DNA of 5,066 bases from JBEVNX01 sp040507895 (GTDB taxonomy: Bacteria; Desulfobacterota; Binatia; JACPRU01): positions 1-5,066 of the forward strand of contig JBEVNX010000041.1 in assembly GCA_040507895.1 (NCBI GenBank), read 5' to 3'. The notes under the pieces were generated by a model, which worked only from the letters and a program-made list of their open reading frames with translations, made no database searches and was not told the DNA's origin. Within the stretch, counting starts at the first letter, position 1; every line of letters starts with the position of its first letter. This document shows positions 1 through 5,066 of this stretch, piece by piece. A program made the position numbers and the translations under genes.

Positions 1-26
1 CTCCAGCCGTGCCTCAAAAAGGAGGT

Positions 27-1232
27 TCATTTCTTTGGCCGGGGCAAATAGGCGTCGGAGATGATGCGCTGCTGGATCTCGGAGGTGCCCTCGAAAATCC
101 TGGTGAGGCGCGCGTCCCGCCAGTAGCGCTCGAGGGCGAACTCGCTGGTGTAACCCGCGCCGCCGTGGATCTGGATGCCTTCGCTCGTCACCTTCTCGGC
201 CATCTCGCTGGCGAGGTACTTCGCCATCGACGCCTCGACATCGTTGCGATGTCCCTGGTCGGCGTTGTTCGCGGCGGCGTAAGTCAGGTGGCGCGCGGCC
301 TCGATCTCGGTCGCCATCCAGGCGATCTTGAAGCGGATGGCTTGGAAGTCGCCGATCGGCCGCCCGAACTGCTCGCGCGTCTTGGCGTAGGCGATCGAGT
401 CCTCGAGCGCGCCGCGCGCCAGGCCGACGGAGCGCGCCGCGGTGTGGATTCGCGCCACCGACAACCAGCCTGCCGTGCGCTTGAAGCCCGCCGAGGCGTC
501 GTCGTCATCGCGGCCGGTCAGGATGTTGCCCTTGGGGATGCGAAAATCGTTGAACGACAGCTCCCACGTCTTCCAGCCGTGATAGCCGATCTTGCGCATC
601 GGCGTGCCTTCGACTCCCGGCGGCAGCTTGCCGCGCTCCTTCGGGATCAAGAACTGGGCGATGCCGGCGTGGCGGTGCTCGGGATCGTACGGCTTCGCGC
701 GCGCGACCAGAACGAGGAAGTCGGCGCCGTCGGCGAACGTGCACCACATCTTCTGGCCGTTGATGACCCACTCGTCGCCGGAGAGCTCGGCGCGGCAGCG
801 GATCGAAGCGACGTCCGAGCCAGCGTGCGGCTCGGACAACGCGAAGGCGCCGAGACACTCGCCCTTCGCCATCTTCGGCAGCATCGTGCGGCGATGCTCT
901 TCACTGAACCCTCCGCCGAGGCCATTGCCGCGCGCGATGATGCTCGCCACGCTCATCCAGGCGCGCGCCAGCTCCTCGGTCACCAGCACGTACTCGAAGA
1001 TGCCGAGACCGAGGCCGCCGTATTCCTGCGGAATGAGGATGCCGAAATAGCCGAGCTCGGCGAGCTTGTCGCGCAGCGACATCGGAATCTCGCCCTGCAC
1101 CGGGTCGAGCTCGTTGGCGACGGGCAGCACCTCCTTCATCGCGAACTCGCGGGCCGATTCGAGGATCGCCTGGCGCTCGTCGGAGTAGTACGCGGCCGGA
1201 ACGCGCTCGAGCACGCCGGTGAGTGCGCTCAT
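27..1232 (-). CDS. Acyl-CoA dehydrogenase, complete (401 aa)
   Basis: An FAD enzyme that introduces a trans-2 double bond into an acyl-CoA and passes the electrons to ETF; cytosolic by family knowledge. Seen: the first family signature, ALSEPHAGSD, at residues 131-140. REQFGRPI (286-293) is the FAD-contacting arginine region. The second signature runs from QIHGGAGY (354-361) through E364, R369 and D373. FEGTSEIQ (380-387) places the expected catalytic glutamate at E381. The length matches the usual 380-400 residues and all three domains (N-terminal helical, beta, C-terminal helical) are present. The start at 1232 was chosen over an in-frame start 28 codons upstream because it has AAGGAG five bases ahead and overlaps the MaoC stop as ATGA. 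The upstream extension lies inside the MaoC gene. An acidic stretch RDDDD (241-245) after the beta domain is slightly unusual. The substrate (straight, branched or aromatic acyl chain) cannot be read from the sequence. Confidence 0.96.
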   Translation of the reverse strand: MSALTGVLERVPAAYYSDERQAILESAREFAMKEVLPVANELDPVQGEIPMSLRDKLAELGYFGILIPQEYGGLGLGIFEYVLVTEELARAWMSVASIIARGNGLGGGFSEEHRRTMLPKMAKGECLGAFALSEPHAGSDVASIRCRAELSGDEWVINGQKMWCTFADGADFLVLVARAKPYDPEHRHAGIAQFLIPKERGKLPPGVEGTPMRKIGYHGWKTWELSFNDFRIPKGNILTGRDDDDASAGFKRTAGWLSVARIHTAARSVGLARGALEDSIAYAKTREQFGRPIGDFQAIRFKIAWMATEIEAARHLTYAAANNADQGHRNDVEASMAKYLASEMAEKVTSEGIQIHGGAGYTSEFALERYWRDARLTRIFEGTSEIQQRIISDAYLPRPKK

Positions 1233-1720
1233 CCCGTCTCCTTCTTGGCGACGAGATTCGTGCGCCGGAAGCTCACGACCATCTCGCCCCGCTGGTTTCG
1301 CCCCTCCGTCTTCCACGTCACGATCCCAAAGTTCGGGCGGCTGTCGGAGTCACGCTTCGAGACCACGGTGCTCTTCGCGGTGAGCGTGTCGCCCGGATAC
1401 ATCGGCATCGCAAATTCCACTTGCTCGACGCCGAGGAACGGCCCGCCTGCTTCCGACAGATCCTCGACCGACATTCCGACCGCCGTGCACAGCACCAGCA
1501 GCGGGTCGATGACGACGCCCGGATGCCCGTGCGCACGCGCGTACTCGGCGTTGAAGTAGAGTGGGGTGAAGCGCAGCGCGAGCGTGGCGAACAGTGAGTT
1601 GTCGCCCTCGCCGAAGGTGCGCCCCCAGTGGTGCTCGAAGACGCGCCCCTCCGCGAAGTCCTCGAAGCGATGCCCTTTGGCGCAGAGCAAGAAGGAATCG
1701 AAATCGGGGTCGTCGGCCAT
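1229..1720 (-). CDS. MaoC-family hot-dog dehydratase-like protein (163 aa)
   Basis: A single hot-dog domain of the MaoC/R-hydratase superfamily, whose members hydrate enoyl-CoA or dehydrate hydroxyacyl-CoA. The fit is strongest to the mesaconyl-CoA-hydratase-like branch: GEGDN (37-41), FTPLYFNAEYA (51-61), SVEDLSEAGGPFLG (84-97), a YPGDTL turn (108-113) and FGIVTWKTEGRNQRGE (131-146). The single-domain length is normal. Oddity: aligned on PLY/PLH, the D-x4-H catalytic pair of classical R-hydratases is replaced by R50 and Y55, and the usual HG after the helix is replaced by DP (72-73). From memory, some sequences in this branch carry similar changes, so the protein may be a divergent hydratase, a thioesterase-like enzyme or a binding protein. 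It is the first gene of an operon with the dehydrogenase (4-base overlap), which supports an acyl-CoA role. The ATG at 1720 has only a weak upstream purine stretch. Confidence 0.9.
   Translation of the reverse strand: MADDPDFDSFLLCAKGHRFEDFAEGRVFEHHWGRTFGEGDNSLFATLALRFTPLYFNAEYARAHGHPGVVIDPLLVLCTAVGMSVEDLSEAGGPFLGVEQVEFAMPMYPGDTLTAKSTVVSKRDSDSRPNFGIVTWKTEGRNQRGEMVVSFRRTNLVAKKETG
1238..1243 (-). promoter_or_regulatory. Shine-Dalgarno of the acyl-CoA dehydrogenase
   Basis: On the minus strand this reads AAGGAG, five bases before the ATG at 1232. It lies inside the end of the MaoC gene. Together with the ATGA overlap it fixes the start and suggests translational coupling. Confidence 0.8.
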
Positions 1721-1758
1721 GGCTCGCGTTCCGCCGATCGTGCCCGCCTATGACACAT

Positions 1759-1780
1759 TTCTCGATCGGTCAATCGAGAA
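1759..1780. promoter_or_regulatory. Perfect 8-bp inverted repeat, candidate operator for the maoC operon
   Basis: TTCTCGAT (1759-1766) and ATCGAGAA (1773-1780) are exact reverse complements separated by six bases. This gives a 22-bp dyad typical in size of TetR- or GntR-type operators. On the minus strand, TTGACC (positions 1774 down to 1769) straddles the dyad centre and could be a -35 box for the MaoC operon. The matching -10 (TAGGCG after 17 bases) is poor. The right arm also starts a second small dyad, TCGAG-AAG-CTCGA (1774-1786). The operator role is inferred; no regulator gene is in the window. Confidence 0.45.
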
Positions 1781-1813
1781 GCTCGAAGCCGGGCATGCCT
1801 CCGGCAGCGGCCG

Positions 1814-1828
1814 TTGCGTCGCACGCAA
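1814..1828. promoter_or_regulatory. Inverted repeat TTGCGT-CGC-ACGCAA, candidate regulatory site
   Basis: Two exact 6-bp arms (1814-1819 and 1823-1828) around a 3-base centre lie in the middle of the divergent intergenic region, about 100 bases from both start codons. It could be a second operator or a short hairpin in a leader. In sequence this GC-rich, a 6-bp arm pair can arise by chance, so confidence is low. Confidence 0.3.
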
Positions 1829-1868
1829 TCGAAGTGCGCAGTCCGAACCAATGATCCGCGGCGAGATC

Positions 1869-1897
1869 TTGCCAGGAACGCCCGAGGAGACTAATCG
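1869..1897 (+). promoter_or_regulatory. Weak candidate promoter for the methyltransferase
   Basis: TTGCCA (1869-1874, five of six matches to the sigma-70 -35 consensus) is followed after 17 bases by TAATCG (1892-1897), a poor -10. Its position, about 30 bases before the methyltransferase start and just ahead of its Shine-Dalgarno, is reasonable. I see no better sigma-70-like pair nearby, but this one is weak. Confidence 0.2.
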
Positions 1898-1915
1898 CTC
1901 GAGAGAATCGCAACG

Positions 1916-1922
1916 AAGGAGG
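1916..1922 (+). promoter_or_regulatory. Shine-Dalgarno of the methyltransferase
   Basis: AAGGAGG, a near-perfect anti-16S match, seven bases before the ATG at 1930. It fixes the start and predicts strong translation initiation. Confidence 0.85.
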
Positions 1923-1929
1923 ACCCGAG

Positions 1930-2751
1930 ATGGAAGCCACCGCGGCCGTCGCCGGCCACTACGGGAAGGAGAGGCTCCTCGAAACGATCCTCGACGCGCT
2001 GCGTGCCGCGGGCAAAGATCCCGATCGGCTCACCGTCGAAGACCTCACCGCCTTTGACCATTTTCATCTTCGCGGTCGCGACGCGACGCTCGAGCTCCTT
2101 CGCCTCGCAGGCCTGCGGGCTGGCGAGCGCGTGATCGACGTCGGCGGCGGCATCGGCGGGCCCGCTCGCACGCTCGCCGAAGCCGGCTGCTCGGTCACCG
2201 TGCTCGACCTGACCGAGGAGTTCTGTCGGACCGGGGCGGCGCTCAACGAACGAGTCGGCCTCGGCGACCGCGTCACGTTCCGCCACGCGAGTGCGCTCGA
2301 CATGCCGTTCGAGGACGGAGCGTTCGACGCGGCGTGGACGCAGCACAGCTCCATGAACATCGAAGACAAGGAACGGCTCTACGCCGAGATCGCGCGCGTG
2401 GTGCGGCGCGGCGGACAGCTCGCGATGCACGAGATCATGGCCGGGGCCGAGGGGCCGCCGCACTTCCCGGTGCCGTGGGCGTCGGTCCCGACGATCAGCT
2501 TCCTGCGCGCTCCAGACGCCGTCCGCAGGCTCCTCGGCGCCGGTGGATTTCGCGAGCGGGTCTGGCGTGACGGCTCCGCCGCGGCGCTCGCTTGGCTCCG
2601 TGAGCGGCTTGCCGCCGCGCCGCCGTCCCCGCCACCGCTCGGTCTTCACCTGCTGCTCGGTCCCGCCGCGGGCGAGATGCTTCGCAACGTCTCGCGGAAC
2701 CTCGAGGAGCGGCGCATCGCCGTCATCGAGGCCGTGCTCGAGCGGGAGTGA
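1930..2751 (+). CDS. Class I SAM-dependent methyltransferase, UbiE/sarcosine-methyltransferase-like (273 aa)
   Basis: Transfers a methyl group from S-adenosylmethionine to an unknown small-molecule acceptor; soluble, with no signal peptide or membrane segment. The Rossmann fold is clear. A helical N-terminal cap ends in DHFHLRGRDATLELLRLAGL (43-62). Motif I is VIDVGGGIGGPAR (68-80). The acidic end of strand 2 is D93 in VTVLDLTEEF. The adenine-contacting region is SALDMPFEDGAFDAAW (121-136), followed by the strand-4 region with HSSMNI (139-144). The post-motif RRGGQLAMHEIM (159-170) is typical of Methyltransf_11/UbiE-like enzymes. The C-terminus (236-273) completes the fold, so the gene looks whole. 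It is transcribed divergently from the MaoC operon and ends directly against an epoxide-hydrolase remnant on the other strand. Sarcosine, dimethylglycine, quinone or polyketide acceptors are all possible; nothing in the context picks one. Confidence 0.92.
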   Translation: MEATAAVAGHYGKERLLETILDALRAAGKDPDRLTVEDLTAFDHFHLRGRDATLELLRLAGLRAGERVIDVGGGIGGPARTLAEAGCSVTVLDLTEEFCRTGAALNERVGLGDRVTFRHASALDMPFEDGAFDAAWTQHSSMNIEDKERLYAEIARVVRRGGQLAMHEIMAGAEGPPHFPVPWASVPTISFLRAPDAVRRLLGAGGFRERVWRDGSAAALAWLRERLAAAPPSPPPLGLHLLLGPAAGEMLRNVSRNLEERRIAVIEAVLERE

Positions 2752-2754
2752 GGC

Positions 2755-3420
2755 GCGCAAGTTGCCGATGATCGCACCCGTGATCGTCACGTTGGTGAGC
2801 AGCTGGTCTTTGGTGAAGCGACGCTCGACATCGCCGTCGCAATCAGTCCGGGCCCGGAATTTCTCGATGATCCACGCGGCGAGCCCGACGGGCGAATCGT
2901 TCAGCGCGTAAGAGAGGGTTTGCGGCTTCGTTCCCTGAATCCGCTGGTAGCCGCTCTCCTCCTTGACGAATCGACGCGCGTGGGCGAGGTCGGCCAGCTC
3001 CTCGGCCGTCAGCCCTTCGTCCAAACGCGGCTGAGTCTCGTCGCCAAACGCGATCATCATGTTGAGGTGTATGCCGAGGCACCCGCCCGGGGTGGCGCGC
3101 GCCGAGGTAGGTCGTGACCCTCGCTCCCCAATCGCCGCCTTGCGCCGCGAAGCGCTCGTAGCCGAGCCCGGTCATCAGCTCGGCCCCCGTCGCCGCGATG
3201 CGCTCGGGATCCATGCGGGGCGCACGCGGGTGATCCGAGAATCCGTAGCCCGGCATCGAGGGGGCGATCACGTCGAAGGCGTCGAGAGGGTCGCCGCCGT
3301 GCCGCGCGGGATCGGCCAGGGGACCGATGACGTCGACGAACTCCGCGATCGACCCCGGCCAGCCGTGCGTGATGAGCAGAGGTCGACGACGCCGAGTCTC
3401 GAGAGGACGTGGGCCGCCCC
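2755..3420 (-). pseudogene. Epoxide hydrolase (alpha/beta fold) remnant, truncated at both ends and frameshifted
   Basis: Family enzymes open epoxides with a nucleophilic aspartate. Reading right to left: RRPLLITHGWPGS with the HGWP oxyanion-hole motif (HGWPGS at 3367-3350), then VIAPSMPGYGFSDHP, then QGGDWGAR with the nucleophile aspartate at 3133-3131. Next comes GARHPGR, after which the frame breaks at 3082-3084. There one extra G shifts the frame, and homology resumes as CLGIHLNMMIAFGDE. Cap-domain sequence follows (SGYQRIQGTKPQTLSYAL, DSPVGLAAWIIEKF, FTKDQLLTNV) and ends in TGAIIGN next to the methyltransferase stop. Missing are the N-terminal EHN region of roughly 90 residues and the C-terminal part that carries the acid and the catalytic histidine. 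Stops lie just upstream at CTAGCTAG in the relevant frames, and no start codon is evident. The conserved YWV after TNV also seems lost. A second shift near 3385 is possible. A functional enzyme is very unlikely. Confidence 0.85.
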
Positions 3421-3427
3421 GATCTAG

Positions 3428-3894
3428 CTAGGCGGTTCCGCCTCGCGTGACTTGCTTGACGAGCATGGCCGTGATCCCCGCGAGCGCGGCCTTAGCCAGA
3501 GGAGATGCGAGCAAGCCCGGAAGCGCGCTCGACCCGGTCGCTTGGGCGGGGAGCCACCCCCGCCGAGGATGTCTCGGAGCAGGCCCCGTGTTTGGTGCAG
3601 GCCGCTGAGCACCTGGCCGAGCGATCTCGGATCCGCGTCCACCTGCCGGGGCAGGGCCACCTGCTTGGCCTGCACTCGCTCCCGGAGCATTCTGACGAAC
3701 GCCGCGCGCTCCTCCGGGGATAGGCGCGCGAGCGCGTCCTGTGCGGCCCGCGCATACAGGTCCTGGGGCACGGCGTGCGCCACTTGGCTGTAGCGATCGA
3801 CGACCCCGTGGTCCGTGTACCCCTCGGAAGGATGTCCCTGCGACGGGGGGCACCGTGGTCGCCCGACGCGAGGGATATTGCGCCGAGTCGCCAT
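3428..3894 (-). pseudogene. Short helical protein of unknown function, frameshifted, start unclear
   Basis: I do not recognise a named family, though the pattern resembles small uncharacterised bacterial proteins. The N-terminal part reads DRYSQVAHAVPQDLYARAAQ (from about 3798) and continues ALARLSPEERAAFVRMLRERV, predicted as amphipathic helices. It goes on through a linker to RGLLRDILGGGG. Continuation in the same frame gives Arg/Pro/Ser-rich nonsense. One base shift away, the sequence resumes as GSSALPGLLASPLAKAALAG and ITAMLVKQVTRGGTA with a TAG at 3430-3428, a convincing small-residue-rich, hydrophobic C-terminal helix. The break is best explained by loss of one G in the G5 tract (3557-3561). 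The only in-frame ATG (3894) adds unlikely residues and lies 20 bases from the divergent hflX start. GAGGGG (3825-3820) stands nine bases before a CAC codon at 3810 where a start would be expected, so the start may be mutated. No function is assigned. Confidence 0.55.
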
Positions 3895-3910
3895 CCGAGC
3901 TGTGATGGCG
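3889..3910. promoter_or_regulatory. 7-bp inverted repeat directly upstream of the hflX start
   Basis: CGCCATC (3889-3895) and GATGGCG (3904-3910) are exact reverse complements around an 8-base loop (CGAGCTGT). The repeat ends four bases before the inferred GTG start at 3915 and covers the place where a Shine-Dalgarno would be, yet no good one is seen. As RNA it would form a stable hairpin that could limit initiation. As DNA it could be an operator. Both roles are inferred. Confidence 0.4.
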
Positions 3911-3914
3911 TGGC

Positions 3915-5066
3915 GTGGTTCACGGAAACACCCTCGGCCTGGCGCCGAGCGAGCTCGATTCCCTCGAGCGACTCTACCGTCGGCGCGTGCCGCCCGACCG
4001 CGTGACGAGCCCGGAGCTCGCACGGGCGCTCACCGAGCGCTCCGCGGCAATCGGTCGCCAAGTCGGCGTGCTGATCAACCGGCGCGGCCAGATCGAGTCC
4101 GTCGTCGTCGGCGACGCCGGGAAGATCTCGCTGCCCGATCTCGGCCGGCAGCGCGCGGGCGTCGGGCGACTGCGCGGCCTGCGCTTGGTCCACACTCACC
4201 TACGCGGCGAGCCGCTGACGCGTGACGATCTCGTCGACCTGGCGATGCTGCGGCTCGACTTGGTCGCCGCGATCGGCGTCGAGGGGGACGGACTGCCCGG
4301 CATGGTGCACCTCGCCCACGTCGTACCCGATCGACCCGACCAACCGGTCGACGCGCGGCCGCTGTGGGAAACGCTCCCCGCGATTCGCTTTCACGATCTG
4401 GACGTCGACTTCCAGGCGCTCGTCTCGTCGCTCGAGGACGAGATCGCGCGCTCCACGCGGTTGCGCGCCCCGGGCGGCAAGAACCGCGCGGTGCTCGTCG
4501 GCGTCGCCTCCGGCCCGCGCCGCCAGGCGCAGGAGTCGATGGACGAGCTGAAGGAGCTCGCTCGCACCGCCGGCGTCACCGTGCTCGACACGGTGCTGCA
4601 GACGCGCCGGCCCGATCCGCGCACGCTGCTCGGCAGCGGCAAGCTCGAGGAGCTGAATCTACGCTGCATGCAGTACGGCGCCGAGCTGATCGTCTTCGAT
4701 CAGGATCTCACGCCCTCGCAGCTGAACGCGATCGCCGAGGCCACCGAGCTCAAGGTCATCGATCGCACGCAGCTCATCCTCGACATCTTCGCGCAGCGCG
4801 CGAGAAGCCGCGATGGCAAGCTGCAAGTCGAGCTGGCGCAGCTCCGCTATCGATTGCCACGCCTGCGCGGCAAGGGGGACGCGATGAGCCGCCTCGCCGG
4901 CGGCATCGGCGGGCGCGGACCGGGCGAGACCAAGCTCGAGGAAGATCGCCGCCGGCTGCGCGAGCGCATCCATCGGCTCGAGCGCGAGCTCGAAGCGATC
5001 GCCGTCAGTCGATCGATGCGGCGAAAGCAGCGCGGCCGAAAGCAGCTACCGGTGGTCAGCATCGTC
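3915..5066 (+). CDS. hflX: Ribosome-associated GTPase HflX, long form, 3' end outside the window
   Basis: HflX binds 50S and 70S ribosomes and splits stalled or stress-inactivated ribosomes in a GTP-dependent way (family knowledge). The window holds 384 codons and no stop. Residues 1-190 are an N-terminal extension absent from short E. coli-type HflX: VHGNTLGLAPSELDSLERLY, GRQVGVLINRRGQIESVVVG, then RGLRLVHTHLRGEPLTRDDL. The core HflX domain follows: AVLVGV (192-197), LLGSGKLEEL (238-247), FDQDLTPSQL (261-270), IDRTQLILDIFAQRARSRDG (282-301) and QVELAQLRYRLPRLRG (304-319). The glycine-rich GGIGGRGPGETKLEEDRRRL (329-348) and a basic coiled-coil helix come next. The sequence stops at LPVVSIV, immediately before the expected GYTNAGKS P-loop, so the G domain is not seen. 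A TGA at 3903-3905 closes the frame upstream, and GTG at 3915 is the only sensible start, though without a clear Shine-Dalgarno. Confidence 0.93.
   Translation, partial: MVHGNTLGLAPSELDSLERLYRRRVPPDRVTSPELARALTERSAAIGRQVGVLINRRGQIESVVVGDAGKISLPDLGRQRAGVGRLRGLRLVHTHLRGEPLTRDDLVDLAMLRLDLVAAIGVEGDGLPGMVHLAHVVPDRPDQPVDARPLWETLPAIRFHDLDVDFQALVSSLEDEIARSTRLRAPGGKNRAVLVGVASGPRRQAQESMDELKELARTAGVTVLDTVLQTRRPDPRTLLGSGKLEELNLRCMQYGAELIVFDQDLTPSQLNAIAEATELKVIDRTQLILDIFAQRARSRDGKLQVELAQLRYRLPRLRGKGDAMSRLAGGIGGRGPGETKLEEDRRRLRERIHRLERELEAIAVSRSMRRKQRGRKQLPVVSIV

Noticed and set aside
12..25. CCTC-AAAAAG-GAGG, a possible terminator after the dehydrogenase, or AAAAAGGAGG as a plus-strand ribosome-binding site
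   Set aside because: The stem is only 4 bp with no T tract on the minus strand. On the plus strand no start codon at the right distance leads to anything but antisense of the dehydrogenase.
1233..1316. 28-codon upstream extension of the acyl-CoA dehydrogenase
   Set aside because: It lies inside the MaoC gene, does not resemble a dehydrogenase N-terminus, and a good Shine-Dalgarno supports the start at 1232.
9..1559. A 516-codon plus-strand open frame antisense to the dehydrogenase and MaoC genes
   Set aside because: It mirrors the codon structure of two well-recognised genes, is Arg/Ala/Leu rich with no known domain, and has only a GTG start. This is a usual artefact in high-GC DNA.
1891..3060. 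A 389-codon minus-strand open frame
   Set aside because: Its first part is the second frame of the epoxide-hydrolase remnant. From about 2751 leftward it is simply antisense to the methyltransferase, so it is not one protein.
3492..4199. Long minus-strand frame opposite the hflX 5' part
   Set aside because: Its right part is antisense to hflX and its left part is an out-of-frame reading of the broken helical gene; no domain is recognisable.
3815..4225. A 136-codon plus-strand frame overlapping the start of hflX
   Set aside because: Its translation is Arg/Pro/Ala low-complexity and the real HflX protein runs in another frame across the same bases.

Overview
This is a high-GC bacterial chromosomal window. 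Its layout is compact, with strong third-position GC bias that opens long spurious antisense reading frames. The gene content is a fatty-acyl-type dehydrogenase and MaoC pair, a UbiE-like methyltransferase, an epoxide-hydrolase remnant and a long-form HflX. This would fit a GC-rich soil or marine lineage of the former Deltaproteobacteria or a similar group (Binatota, Myxococcota). That placement is a guess from style and gene content; no taxonomic marker is present.

Left part (27-1720, minus strand): a two-gene operon. A MaoC-family hot-dog protein is followed, with a 4-base ATGA overlap, by a complete acyl-CoA dehydrogenase with intact FAD and catalytic signatures. Together they look like an oxidation/hydration module for a CoA thioester of unknown identity. 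The operon may continue to the left of the window.

Middle part (1721-2751): a 209-base divergent intergenic region holds two perfect inverted repeats (1759-1780 and 1814-1828). It separates the operon from a plus-strand class I SAM-dependent methyltransferase, which has a strong Shine-Dalgarno.

Right-middle (2752-3914): no intact gene is visible. On the minus strand lie two decayed genes end to end. One is a short helical protein with a one-base frameshift and no convincing start. The other is an epoxide-hydrolase fragment that lacks its N-terminal cap, has a one-base frameshift, and lacks its C-terminal catalytic part. They meet at CTAGCTAG. This is a scar region between live genes, although sequencing error in G tracts could explain the frameshifts alone.

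Right end (3915->5066, plus): the N-terminal 384 codons of a long-form HflX ribosome-associated GTPase. The window cuts it just before the expected P-loop. A 7-bp inverted repeat sits 4 bases ahead of its inferred GTG start.

I see no CRISPR array, transposon, tRNA, rRNA or evident new defence or biosynthetic system. The points most worth checking are the double pseudogene scar, the MaoC protein with a changed active-site motif, and the palindromes at the two divergent promoter regions.
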